A stretch of DNA of 64,000 nt from Asterella californica. Taxonomy: Eukaryota > Streptophyta > Marchantiopsida > Marchantiales > Aytoniaceae. The translations under genes were made by a program, and so were the position numbers. The notes beneath the pieces are model-generated. The model worked only from the letters and a program-made list of their open reading frames with translations, did no database searches and was not told where the DNA came from. The first letter of the stretch is position 1. Each line of letters begins with the position of its first letter. Location: positions 25,328,001 through 25,392,000 of the forward strand of contig JAYKYS010000004.1 in the NCBI GenBank assembly GCA_036924285.1, read 5' to 3'. Below are positions 1 to 10,838 of this stretch, piece after piece.

Positions 1-39
1 AGTTTTCTCCAGATTCTCAAACAGTCCTCTTGTGCCCCT

Positions 40-316
40 AGTATAGCGCCAAGAACCGCAAATATCAGTAAACATCGATAAGATAGGGCTTAGCTTGATT
101 TTCTCATCTTTCGAACCTCATAACGTCATCATTAAACATCCAAATGAAGCACCTTTGAGAACCTAACAACAAGCTCTATCTCTTGGTGCAATGAAAGTGG
201 AGATCCGAGATAAATCAAAAAGTCATTATTTCCCTCCACGAGCTTCTTTGACCAAAAATATAAAACTCCAAAATGTGATATTCAAATAAGAGTCAATCCA
301 TGACGCGACATCCACT
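40..316. repeat. Tail sequence of the G2 element, repeated at 24246-24705
   Basis: This stretch shares long runs with 24246-24705 in the same orientation, for example tatagcgccaag and gtccaaatgaa. In the second location part of it is present twice in tandem. It lies past the integrase end of the minus-strand G2 remnant, so it is probably part of that element's 3' region. The similarity is read by eye and the outer boundary is off the window or unclear. Confidence 0.6.
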
Positions 317-321
317 CCCTC

Positions 322-1330
322 TTAACATGTGCATCCTCCGATATACACCAATACCAACCAAGGAGTGGACCGGCATGCCCATCGTATTGTCATCTTACTT
401 CTCATCTTAGTCAACCTCATCCTCAAGCTTGCAACTTGATCGTCCTCTTGAAGTTGCAACCCTACTATGATTTTCTCTGGATCCGTGCTCATCGACTTCA
501 TCTTTAAGCTCTTTTGCATAATCCTCATTCTCGAACTGAAACTCTGTCAAGATATTTGCTAGATCGACCTCCTCATCTCTCTTTTTTAAAATCTTGACAC
601 GTTTATTTGACAGTGGTATCTTCAAGCTCGTTTCGTCCAACTCTTGTAGGGTGTATGTCGTATTGTCGTGAACCTTCTTCATCACATATGGATCAAATCA
701 CCGCTTGGAGAACTTCCTGTAGTGCACTATGTTGGTTATCTAGACTATTGCTGTAGACTAATGTTCAGTCACTTTCTTTGATTTCCCTAGGCTTTAGACA
801 ATGTTGCTGGTCAAATCTGACTTTATTCTTCAACTGTGTGTCTCGGAGTCTATTCAAAGCAACTTGGATATCCTCATGTCTCTTCTCTAACGCCTAATCC
901 AAATAGCAAGAAGTAATTCTTTTGTCAGATTGTCCTCCCTAGGTAGCACACTCCATGTCAGAACGTGCTCTTCAGTCGACATGATATGTTGCTAACCTGT
1001 CATGAGCTCCACTAGCATGTAACTCGTTACCGAGCTATGAGTTGTTCGATCTACCACAACGCAAACGGTAAGAGTCGAGGTCACTCACATGTCTTTTCGT
1101 TGCAAGTCTTCACCAAAGCTTTCACAATGGACGGATGATCGCGTTCGCTCTTAGCATTCTTTTTGGAGTTGTAGGTAGTTGTTTATGACAACTTCACCCC
1201 ACACCTTGCAAAGAATTCATGAGCATCATGTGCATCTAGCTCTCCTCGATCTGCAGGGATATTTCTCACACATCCATATCGACAAACAACCTTTTCCAAG
1301 ATAAATTTACATACCCCTTCAGTAAGCACC
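322..1330 (-). pseudogene. Ty3/gypsy integrase remnant (G2)
   Basis: Reading the minus strand with frameshifts gives integrase pieces similar to those at 58353-59637. Around 1330-1200 there is a core segment with CRYG and ADRGEL (the second catalytic Asp). Around 1160-1110 is SERDHPSIVKAL, which carries the catalytic Glu. The C-terminal part at 685-407 reads LQELDETSLKIPL and KRVKILKKR, matching LRELDGTPLRLPV and KRIKLLRRR in the G3 copy. After that comes a short YIGGC tail motif that also follows the G3 integrase. Several stops and frameshifts make it non-functional. Protease, RT and RNase H are missing between this and the gag remnant at 1465. Confidence 0.75.
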
Positions 1331-1464
1331 ATAGCTTGTAGCTTCGATAGCTACAACTGCGTGTGTTGCAAAGACTGCAATCATTTGCTAACTTCTTCAT
1401 CCCTCCTTTACCAACATTGGTTTGAAGAAGAGTACCTGTACTTGAATGTAATCTTTTCATCCTC

Positions 1465-2522
1465 CTAAGCAATAACTTCTCGTTGCAAAGACTCTATAAA
1501 GTCCATGCATTCCTCTTGTTGATGATCAGTACCATCGCACCACATGCATTGATGTGCCCGAGCTGGTTTGGGTACAAGCTCCATCTCAATAGACGATCTC
1601 TTATCCTCCAACCTAGTAACCTTAACTTTCAGCTCTTGCATCTTTTGTCGCAGGTCTTCGATGGTTGGAACCTCCTTCGCTACGATCACAACTGGAGGTT
1701 GAATCTCAAATACTATCCAAACTGGTGTGGTAGTCAGCGATATAGGTGTCAACCTTGTAATCTTTTCTCATGTATGTCTCAATTTGACAAGAAGTTCAAC
1801 CACTTCATGCATAACCTCTCAATTTCTTGTCAATCCTTCTTCTTCCTCCCATCCTCTAGGAGTAATTCCAACTGTTCTTGCCATATCTCATCCGCAGCTT
1901 GAAGAAGCAACTCTATCTTATAGGTCTCCAAGGTTAACTTCTCCACCCGAGATAGTTGAGAGAATCGTCTCTCAAACTTCTTCAACAGCTCTGTAGGCTG
2001 TAAACTTTCGTTAGGACTGTTGACCCATCTCAAAAATGATTTCTTGGTTACTAGATCTGAGTTTCTCAAGAAATATTCCTCCATCAATGCTAGTGAAAAC
2101 GTATCATAGTTCCTCTCAAATGTTTCACTAGACCCTTCACATGTTCTCTTCTCTCAAGCACCACTACGAGTTTGAATGTCTCGATCATCTCCTTCTCTGA
2201 TACTTGATCCAAATTCATCTTTGTCTTGTAACATCTCAAGTACTTTGAGATGTCTCTCTCATCAAATTGATCGAGCTTGTTGATCATCCTTCGAAGCATC
2301 TTCGTCCCCAAAGTCTCTTTTTGTTTGTTCCCTTGCTCGTGTCGCAAAAACAAAATGAAGACTTGAAACAATCGTGCAGTTGCTGCATCCAACTGCACCC
2401 TTGATACCTTTTTTGATCTGTTCATCCCATCCATAGTTGCTCGTCTTTTCCTCCCATGATCCTAAACCTTCTACATATCCATCACCTCTAGTCGACAACA
2501 TCTTTCCGAGCAACCAACCCAA
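1465..2522 (-). pseudogene. Retrotransposon Gag remnant (G2)
   Basis: Three minus-strand open segments in different frames (2522-2090, 2087-1830, 1752-1465) together resemble a plant-type gypsy Gag. The middle part reads KLDQFDERDISKYLRCYK followed by a helical region. The C-terminal part has a coiled-coil-like stretch (DLRQKMQELKVKVTRLED) and one CCHC zinc knuckle, CMWCDGTDHQQEEC, for nucleic-acid binding. Frame changes and stops separate the segments, so this is a decayed copy. It is followed on the minus strand almost directly by integrase sequence, so the protease-RT-RNase H part has been deleted. The family assignment rests on the knuckle and Gag motif, not on a database search. Confidence 0.75.
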
Positions 2523-2559
2523 TCTTCATCCTCGTTCATGATTGTTGATCTTCTCTTCC

Positions 2560-3560
2560 AAATTTCAACACAAAAATTATCTCCACCTCGGACCTTCATG
2601 TCGAGTTCACCACCATATCGTATCAAATTTTACGTGAAGGTTGTCTAGGAAAATGAGAGGTTCTTGACTGTGAAGATATCGTGTGCTGAACAGAAACAAG
2701 AAGAGAAAAAAACCACGAGAACAAGTTTCGCAAGATATACCAACTCCCACATTATGTACTCTAGTTTCTTTCTCTCTAATAATGCAAAAAAGAGAAACAA
2801 ACCTCAACGGTATGTCATCTACACATAGTCTCATAAAACAAGTCTATGAAATCTCAATCTAGACCCAAAATTATCGAAGCGCAGTTCAAAGCAAAAGAAA
2901 CATCTCTTTCCTAACAAAAAGCTTCATACCAATATCACACAATTCAAAAACCCAGTCTAAACAACATCCATGTACAAGCTCTTAGCTAAAGCTAGTTATC
3001 ACAAGCTGTACATAACCAACTAGAACTTTAACGAATCCAAAAGAGCGAAAACCGTAGCAAATGAACAAAAAAGACCTATCTGGGAACTTTCTTCTTCAAA
3101 CGGTCTTCAGATGTCAATAGGGTCTTCCTTCCTGACTCTGTTGGCTCCAAGAACTCTTAAACTGACTCTTGACAGTCAAGATATCTCCAATTTTTGATCG
3201 TAAGTTTCAAAAACTCCTCCTTGTGGCTTAAAACCACGTATATCCGAGAAATAGACCGCTTGATCTAAGATCCATCTTATCTGATGGATAGATCTGATTG
3301 CTTTGAACCATAGACAGGACTCCAAACAAGCCGTTTGGAGTCCCCTTCGCAAAACCATGCAAGAATGGTCACAAGAAGCTAAAAATTGACATAAACCGAC
3401 TCCGTGTGATGAGCGAGTCGTAAACTCGCTCATCACACGCAAACCAATAATCTAATCCACATACGGTCTTCTCTCATGCGTATATAAGGACTACTTAATC
3501 GCATAAACACCAAGAACGAAGAGCTAATAGTTTTTATTGATAGAAGGTACAAATTCTTTT
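2560..3560 (-). mobile_element. 5' untranslated leader/LTR region of the G2 element
   Basis: Read on the minus strand, this region matches 22141-22949 (plus strand) over several hundred bases. Shared runs include tagctcttcgttcttggtg, gtctttttcgttctttcgctac (young side) against its diverged form, and gttatgtacagcttgtg. It lies directly upstream of the G2 gag remnant, so it should hold the LTR and leader. I could not find a second LTR copy at the 3' side, so the exact LTR ends are unknown. No gene is visible in it. Confidence 0.6.
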
Positions 3561-3599
3561 GTATAAAATTTCAACCTGAGGTTGGATCACGGTCGATCT

Positions 3600-4208
3600 T
3601 AATATCAGAGAGCGGATCCAAGACGTTCAATCCACGTTGACTAAATATGACTCCGAAGATGATGATAGATATCAAAACGAAGAGACAATAATATAAAAAT
3701 CTCACTTTAATAAGAACTGAGACAAGAAATACAATCTCAGTTGCGTATATGATGATATGCTTTTGGCAGACAAGAGCTAACCAAGAGATATATAAAGTCT
3801 CTGATGTTGGCAAAAAGAGTAACTTGTGAAAAGAAACATAACGAGATTCTTGACAGACTTTATGCAATTAAAGAGAGGTATGGTTTTGATGAGTTACAGA
3901 TGATACAGATTGTCGAGATGTTTGACTCTTATGACAATGCAAATAACGACTCAAACGATCGATCACTCATAGGTGGACTAGACCAAATGGTCTTGGAAAT
4001 CATGTATCTTGACACCGAGTTAGAACATCTAATGTAATGCTCGAACTAAGAAGAAGATCTTCTGACATATGAGAGAAGAGCACTCCAGCAAGCACCTTCT
4101 GAACCAATACCTGAAGGTGAGATTAGCACTTGTTCTGCAAGAGTGCGGGTTTTCAAAGTAGACGTCATTCCGGATGAACATGTTGACATTTTAAAAGATG
4201 AAGCATGA
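3600..4208 (+). pseudogene. Unrecognised coding remnant behind a tRNA-Met-like primer site
   Basis: At 3601 the sequence aatatcagagagcgg resembles the tRNA-iMet primer-binding site of LTR elements (TGGTATCAGAGC). Downstream are plus-strand coding-like segments in shifting frames. The first (about 3611-3700) is rich in Asp and Glu. The second starts at ATG 3804 and includes NEILDRLYAIKERYGFDEL, ending at 4037. The third (about 4048-4208) includes EEDLLTYERRALQQAPSEP and stops at TGA. Composition and continuity suggest one ancestral acidic helical protein, perhaps a gag-type protein. I do not recognise the family. Stops and a frameshift make it a pseudogene. Confidence 0.4.
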
Positions 4209-6000
4209 CCTTCGACGTGTTAGTACTATAGTACTATAACATTTTGTTGTATTTTAGACTATAATGCAAAATATATTTTTGTCTGAAAATATTAAAGAGT
4301 ATTTAAGTGTGTTGTTAGTCTATTGAGTGAAATTTAGTTGAAATATTGACCAACAAGGTAATAAATAATATTTGTATTGTACTCAAGATGGTTCCGTCAA
4401 GTACATTGACCGGCGGAATTCGACTGACTTGTCTAATCAGACCATTCAGTCAATACAACTTGGAAACATGGTGATGAGCGACATTCTCAATATGTTTATC
4501 AGCAAGATATTCTACACACTATGAGGAGGGCTCTATGGATGGATGGTTTTTCTGCAAAATAATACAGCTGAAAGTAAGAAAAAGAACAAAAACAAAATAT
4601 TTAAAAGAAACAAGAAAGAAAATATCAAACAAAGGAATACTATATGAAAGGAAAAGGATAAATCGAAACAAAGATAACTAATCAAAAGAGACAAGAATGA
4701 ATAGGAAATAAGAAAGAAAGAAAGAAAAGAACACATAAGAGATATATAATATCCTATCAGAATAATTGCAGACAAGACTAAACATGAGGACAAGCAGGCA
4801 AAGGTAGGAAAGAGAAGAACAAATGTAAGTAAAAACCCAAAAAGAGAAACATGAGAAAATTGTAAAAGGGAGAGGTTTATCCCTTTACAAGTTCCCTTCA
4901 TCCAACGTAGACAAGAAAGACTTTCCTAACTGTCGACGCTCTCTGCAACAAAGAGGTCATGGCAAGGAAGCCATGACAGACTATACCGAGAATCAATTTC
5001 TGGTTATCTCTTGTCATTTTCTGATGTTCGTATGAATTTCAGTCGGTAATAAGATTGCATGTTTGAAGATGTCTGTATGTATAAGGAACGCACATTGCTT
5101 TACCTTCTCGTCAAAAGTAGAAATTTACTTCCTCTGTTCCTTGTAGAAACACCTGATTTTCCTCAGACCTCCATTGTTCGAAATATCTTCTTGAGTTCCC
5201 ACCCGGCTGGTGAGCAAGTTACTATTGTGGTTTGTTCGGAACTATGTTGACGAAGATAGTTTGTGACATACGTGGTAGAGCGATTGTGGATTGCTAAAAT
5301 GGATTGTCAGTCTCTGGACACGTGTGTTGCATAACAACCTTGAGTGCAGTCAATCATTACATGTTGTAATTCTTTTCGAGTTAAGTTGTGAAACAACAAG
5401 ACCAGATCTGTTCGGGATGTTATCTGTTGTCTGAATGATCCGGATTGTCCGTATCTCGTATTGGATATGTTGTAGACAACAGTAATTAGAGTGAGTCGTA
5501 TGAGTAAGATCAAGTCATTACTAAGTAGTACTCCAGAAATGATACTTAGAATAAAGATTTGATTTGTTAGTATCCGAGGAGTCTGTATTCCAAATGGTTC
5601 GTTTGACCCATATGATCTTAAGATCTCGGATATCCGAGTAGTCCATATAGTTCCAAATAATTGAAAGCTACTATGTCCCGAACAGATATGAGTCTAGAGT
5701 TATCAGCTTGGAAAAAGAAGAGTAGCATGACATTTGAGTGTTGAGACCGGATAGGTTATTTGAAGTCTCTTGGGATTGATATCCGGAATGATCATACATA
5801 TGGATAGTAAGCCGAATATCTTATATAGAGTTAGTTATTGTAGTTTAACCGTCTCTTGGCGTGATAATTGCAACATAGACCAAGACATGTACAAGTTGCT
5901 CTTTAGAGAGGTCTAGGCTCCGAAGGTCATTCATTGATCAATCACAAGTGTACTGCGGGTTTACATATTTCTTTGTAAAGAGTGGGATTTAAGTTTTAGA
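4209..6000. other. Intergenic stretch without a recognised gene
   Basis: No supported gene. 4555-4860 is a purine-rich (A/G) low-complexity tract whose long minus-strand ORF is only a compositional artefact. 5400-5830 has several short copies of words such as gatatccgag and ttgtccgtat, without clear periodicity. The old DMT element begins at 6005. Confidence 0.6.
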
Positions 6001-6004
6001 GACA
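6001..6004. repeat. Target-site duplication GACA of the old DMT copy (left)
   Basis: GACA directly precedes the left end of the old element and again follows its right end at 27491-27494. A 4-bp duplication agrees with the clearer AAAC duplication of the young copy. The element termini themselves end in GACA, so a slipped alignment cannot be fully excluded. Confidence 0.55.
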
Positions 6005-6112
6005 AGTCGTGCGCATACACATCGCTACACAACATACATCGCTGTCGGAAGTACACCACATATAGACATAACACATCAACGATGTCATACACATATACAA
6101 GTGTATCATAAT
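6005..6112 (-). repeat. Repeat B2 of the old DMT copy
   Basis: Reverse complement of the 107-bp B repeat of the young element (20397-20503), with scattered substitutions. It is the outermost 3' part of the old element and lies next to the GACA duplication. The expected terminal TGTC (plus strand) has decayed to AGTC. Confidence 0.8.
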
Positions 6113-6403
6113 AATAACGATCTGCACTCACTCCACCGTGCCAACCGGCACTACATAAACACTAAAGTCGAGCCAAATCCACTCTTTGCATCAGAGAATC
6201 CAGATTGTGCTCACCAAGACTATCCACCATAACCAAGAGCTTGAAGGCTCAACTCAAAGAACTAAAAATCTACAAGTCTTACCAGCGAAGTATATCTTTA
6301 GTGGAGCTAGCCAAAGAACCCACCCTAACGGCACTAATGATCCTATCGGAACTAGCCACTACGCACTCGGTCAACCTAGTTGAGGTGCTAAACTGATGTG
6401 ATA
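6113..6403 (-). repeat. Repeat A2 of the old DMT copy
   Basis: Reverse complement of the A repeat (young copies 10534-10827 and 20103-20396). It differs from the old A1 at 27211-27490 at many positions, far more than the single difference between the young A repeats, which fits a much older insertion. Confidence 0.8.
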
Positions 6404-6405
6404 AT

Positions 6406-6512
6406 TGTAGTGCGCATACACATCCTTACATAACACACATTCGCTGTCAGAGATACACCACCCATACACATAACACATCGATGATGTCATACACATACAC
6501 AAGTGTATCCCA
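6406..6512 (-). repeat. Repeat B1 of the old DMT copy
   Basis: Second B repeat, separated from A2 by two bases (6404-6405), just as in the young element (gc, 20101-20102). Directly before it on the sense strand is a purine-rich word (GTTAAGGAGACG), the counterpart of GTTAGGGGGGCG in the young copy. Confidence 0.8.
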
Positions 6513-6559
6513 ATCGTCTCCTTAACTAGCGATTAGATCCCTCTAATTCTAGATAGCTC

Positions 6560-9500
6560 CATATCTCAATTACGTGATATACACATTTGTGAGTGCAAGG
6601 ATCAAGAGGTCGAGTGCTACACCTCTCATCGTTAGTCGTCTGTCTGCAATCCATACCACGCAAAGATCTAATCGGCTATCCTTACTATATACATCGAGGA
6701 CAAACTCATCGTCCAATAGAAATGACATTGAGATGGAGTCAAACACGACATGAGTCAATCTCTCGAACAACCATCACACACCTACATACGAACTGCTCCA
6801 CCAACAGACCCACACAACATACATCTCAAACCGTCATACAATCACTAAGCTTGGGTCAACGGTACCATCGATGTTTGGAAGATTACATGTCTCGTAATTA
6901 CGCACATGGTCCTTCCAAACAACACCATCATGGCCCTCTAACATGAGTACTCTAGAAGATAACACCTCACTCACTCATAAAATAGTGCACCCTGTGATCA
7001 CAATCCAACGTCGTCGATGTTGTAGATAGATATAATTGTCAAGATGAAACTTGTGAATCGATGATCAATAACCTCCTCCTCGAATAGTCATATATCACAA
7101 CATGTCTCTATGATGAGCAATCGTTAAGTTCTCAAAAGTCATAGACATAACTCTCCGAAATGTCTCAGTTTGTTGAAAACATGCTCTCAACCAACTATCC
7201 GAGTCATCAAGGTTTAGCACCTCAGCAGAATCACGATGAATAACCAAAGGTAGATCTGGATCTCGATCATACAATATAAAATATGATGAAAAAAGCCAAA
7301 GACATTTGTCGACTAAACGGATAGCTCTTAGTCAACCATGATAACTGCAAATCTCACTCTCCCAAGTGATCCTTCTGCAAGCTATACTTGCGCAATTCTC
7401 TCTTCACTGTTGAACAACCCTCTCTGCCAAACCATCAACCTTTGGATGATCTCGAGATGTAGTCCGATGATCAATCAGCGCCTGATCACACCTGAAACTC
7501 ACCAAGAAATTGTGTACCTTGGTTTGTTAGCACTTCAGCTGGTGTTCCAAAACGACTCAGCACTCGATCTAAGGACGCCTATGCTGTCTCCGCACTCGTC
7601 TTGTCCGGTAATATCACCAACTCAATCCACTTGGAGAAGTGCTCCATCATCATCAACACATATCGGTGGTGACCTACAGTCAACAATAAGAGTCTTGCAA
7701 AATCCAAGCTCAAACGGTAATCCAACCCCGTAATCTGTAAGGGGTGTAATTCTGGAGTAGGAGCATTAAACGATGCTCGTACTCGATCACAAATCACACA
7801 TCGTGTGACAAATTGCTGCACATCGATGTGCATACTATGCCACCAATACTGTCCTTGGAGTAAGCTATGCGTATGCTTTACTCCAAAATGTCTCAACTCC
7901 TCATGGACCGTCGTACTAACTGTGCCCTTTGAGATGAATGTGACGCTATTTGTACTTTCTCATCGTCTCATACTCGAAGTACATGTCGTCCTTCTTGTCG
8001 AAAGATATGATATGGTCCTCCATACTAGAGTTCATGATCAACACACAAAAAAAGACAGATGCATGTCACTTTGACATCATCTCCTTATCAACCTCGTCAT
8101 GTCATCGAGCCCTAGTCTGATCTTGCTGACTTGTGCGTAGGTTGTGACTCAACCCATCAGCATCTAGGTTTTACAACTCCATATCTATGAACTATCTGGA
8201 AGTCATACTCTTGTAAGATCAGAGCCCATCGTGCAAGTTTTCTTGTAAGCTTGTCGAACTTCATCAACCACTTGAGTGGTTGGTGATCAGTGATGAGAGT
8301 AAAGGATTCTCAAATAGATAACATCAGAAGTGTGCAATAGCCTGCATTGCTGTCAAACACTCTCTCTCATACGAACTACACCTCACCTCCGTCAGATTGT
8401 TGAAGCGACTGATCATACACCACCATAAATTCCTTTTTCTCATCATCATGCTAAGTCAACACTGCTCCAAGTCTCAATATACTCCAATCAATGTGCAGTT
8501 GGAAGGGACTCCCCTTAACGGGTCTCTTCAAGATGAGAGCAGATGTCAACCTATCTTTGAGCTCTACAAAAGCTCACTATTGCTCATCTCTCCACTACCA
8601 CTCCTTGTCCACCTTCATTAGGTTGATCAATGACTTCGCAATTGCACTAAATCTCTTCACGTATCAACGATAGAAGTTCGTCAAATCAACAAATGTCCAA
8701 ACTCGACTCACATCTGAGGGACGTGAGATACGTGCAATAGCCTCAACCTTCAATTGTTGAACAGTCAACCCACATGAGTAGATGGTGTGACCCAGATACT
8801 CTACCAACTCTTGGAAGAACTTACACTTCCCAAGGTGTAACTTCAACTCATGAGTTCTCAATCGCTCGAACACATCCTGTAAGTGTCTCTCGTGCTTCTC
8901 CATAATAGCACTATAGACTAAGATATCGTCAATATAACATTGAACAAAATCCAGTCTTGCTGGGATCATGTTCATCACCTTTTGGAACTCGGCAGGGGCG
9001 TTCTTCAACCCAAATGGTAAAAATTACCACTGATACAAACAATCCTCACCGTGAGAGTCAATTCTCCAGAATGCTGTCTTGGACTTATCTTCTTCTCTCA
9101 TCAACAACTGATAATATCATACTCGAAGGTCCAAAGTACTGAAGACCTTCACATGTCCCACTGCATCAAAGATCTCCTCAGGTGTCAGCATGTTATACTT
9201 ATCGGACTACGTCTGTCGATTGATAGGACGGTAGTCTTCACACCTCCGCTATCCGTGTAGTTGTCATACATATCTTTCTTTGCTAGCATAACTGTGGCAG
9301 ATGCGTACTCTCCATGCAACATCTCTACCAACCCAACCTCCAACTAGTCTTGAGTCATACTCTGGATCAAGGCTCTATTCATGTCACTATATTTGTAGAG
9401 ACGTTGAAAGATTGACGTGTCAATAATCAAGTCTATCCATATACCTAGTCCCTTCAAGGTACCCAAATCCTTCATACTAAGGTAAAACAATTCATGTAGC

Positions 9501-9609
9501 TCTTCAGGAATCTCTGAACTCTTCGTCTCTCCTCTCTTATAAGCTTGGGTCCAATCTTTGACTCCCAAGTATCCTCTGTCACCATGCTAGAGATAGAAGA
9601 CACACTTAT
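6560..9609 (-). pseudogene. Pol remnant of the old DMT copy (RT-RNase H-integrase-PHD)
   Basis: Minus-strand sequence collinear with the young pol ORF (16726-19821) but full of stops and frameshifts. The N-terminal part is at 9568-9344. RT at 9008-8664 keeps the YIDD active site and the word NAPAEFQ. An integrase segment at 7896-7579 keeps the CVICDRV zinc-finger end and SLDFA. The PHD-finger region lies at about 6780-6640, with the GCSR and LMSCLTP counterparts still visible. No long intact protein is possible. It was made by the same family as the intact element, so the integrase-PHD fusion predates both insertions. Confidence 0.85.
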
Positions 9610-9618
9610 TGACTGCTA
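9610..9618 (-). promoter_or_regulatory. Conserved UAG CAG UCA stop context in the old copy
   Basis: The plus-strand word TGACTGCTA is TAGCAGTCA on the sense strand. It sits exactly where the young element has its gag/pol stop (16693-16701). The nine bases are unchanged although the surrounding sequence has diverged. Confidence 0.7.
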
Positions 9619-9915
9619 TCTGTGCAAAAAACTCATGCAGCCCTAGCTACAAGCTCCACACTCTCTCCTACATCTCATGATGTCCAAGGATGACAAACTC
9701 CACACGCCTCGTCCCTAGTCTTTGTCTCCATCGATCCGATAGACAAAGAGCTATGAAGTGTTCGAGCAATAACACCCGTCGATCATATTCGACGTTGTTC
9801 AGCCAATCTAAGGCTAACAATCCACGTCAAGCAGTTCAAATCCATTGCTTGATCCAACACCTGACGACGTGAAGCCTCTTACATCGAAACCACTACCGTC
9901 GTATCTGTAGAGAAA

Positions 9916-10096
9916 TTTCAGCGTCACATGCTTACAAAGATGGAAGACTTGAGCCTATGTGAGATGCTCAGTTACATCAGTTGGTGGAGTCCACCAACTG
10001 AGCCTCTCTCATCAGTATTGGACTCCACCAACTGATGTAACTGAGCATCCCACATAGACTCAACTCCTCCATCTTTGTAAGCATGTGACGCTGAAA
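9916..10096. repeat. 78-bp inverted duplication inside the old methyltransferase
   Basis: Left arm 9916-9993 and right arm 10019-10096 are near-perfect reverse complements separated by 25 bases. Only the right arm is where the young copy predicts it, so the left arm is an added inverted copy. Inside it ttggtggagtccaccaa (9981-9997) is a smaller palindrome that could have started a fold-back. Confidence 0.8.
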
Positions 10097-10529
10097 AACT
10101 CACTAAAGTGAGCAATGCTGTCCTAAGTCATCTCACTAGGTTCATCACCGCCATGAGTGACTTATCGACGACTCTCATTACTTGAGATTGTCGCCTTATA
10201 TCCAAGATGTCATCAACCGTGAGGTGCATGATCATCTCACTGCATCATGTGCGCGCTTGAGCACCTCTCTCGATAACAAGTTCGTCCATCACAATTGTGG
10301 ATGATGTGCACGAGACGTCACTCGAGAGTGATGCACGAGATCGCTGCATCCAGCAACACTATCGGTCCAACCCAAGACTACACTTGGTGCACACTTGTCA
10401 TCATCTGTGTATGAGCATCATCCAACAAAAATGTTCTCCAAGATGTACATTGGAGAATCCATTTGATGCATCTAGAGATGCCGTAAGATCCGTAACATCT
10501 CTCAAAACATACTAAAACGTGAGTCATGT

Positions 10530-10533
10530 AAAC
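10530..10533. repeat. Target-site duplication AAAC of the young DMT element (left)
   Basis: AAAC precedes TGTCACG at 10534 and recurs at 20504-20507 right after the element's terminal GACA. Removing the element and one AAAC restores gtAAACcct, which is what the young element's own methyltransferase gene has at the matching place. This is direct empty-site evidence for a 4-bp duplication. Confidence 0.9.
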
Positions 10534-10827
10534 TGTCACGTCAGTTTGGGCACCTCGACTAGGTTGACCGAGTGCGAAGTGGCGCATCCCGGTAAGGCCG
10601 TTAGTGCCGTTAGGGCGAGTTGGGGAGAGAGCCCACTAGGGGTAAACTTCGCAGGTAGGGCTTGGAGGCCTTAGTTCTTTGAGTTGAGCCTTCAAGCTCC
10701 AGGCTATGGTGGATAGTCTAGTTGAGTGTAACCTGGATTCTCTTCGCGTTTAGAGTGGGTTTGGCTTGACCGTTTGTGAGTAATCTTTGTTGTGGTGTTG
10801 GAGATGGTAATCTCTGTATTCAGATTA
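10534..10827 (+). repeat. Terminal repeat A1 (young DMT)
   Basis: 294 bp, identical to A2 at 20103-20396 except one C/T difference (10814 versus 20383). It starts TGTCACGTCAG at the insertion point. It is not followed by B, unlike A2. The sequence after its last base (10827) is unrelated to that after A2, so the repeat edge is exact. Confidence 0.92.
10673..10684 (+). promoter_or_regulatory. Segment in A1 complementary to the primer site (putative transcript 5' end)
   Basis: AGTTCTTTGAGT here is the exact reverse complement of ACTCAAAGAACT at 10827-10838, which begins at the last base of A1. In Tf1-type retrotransposons the first 11 bases of the mRNA pair with the primer-binding site right after the 5' LTR and act as primer. 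By analogy transcription may start near 10673. The old copy keeps the pairing with a compensated change. Confidence 0.65.
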
Positions 10828-10838
10828 CTCAAAGAACT
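10827..10838 (+). promoter_or_regulatory. Putative self-priming primer-binding site
   Basis: ACTCAAAGAACT lies at the A1/leader border, where a primer-binding site belongs. It does not begin with TGG, so no ordinary tRNA 3' end is matched. It pairs over 12 bases with 10673-10684. In the old copy the site is CTCGAAGAACT (plus 27200-27210 reversed) and its A1 partner is AGTTCTTCGAG (27350-27360 reversed), so base pairing is kept. Confidence 0.65.

Larger units (their letters stand above)
9619..10533 (-). pseudogene. C-terminal methyltransferase part of the old DMT copy
   Basis: Minus-strand counterpart of about 15810-16690 of the young element: the ENVP region, the later conserved motifs and the end of ORF1. 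It is interrupted by an inverted duplication at 9916-10096. It was cut at 10533/20504 when the young element integrated: the left part ends in catgtAAAC and the right part continues AAACcctg, matching the young copy's own catgtaaaccctg. Stops and changes rule out function. Confidence 0.8.

Noticed and set aside
4533..4901. 122-codon minus-strand ORF with many Leu, Phe and Ser that resembles a membrane protein
   Set aside because: It is the complement of a purine-rich low-complexity tract.
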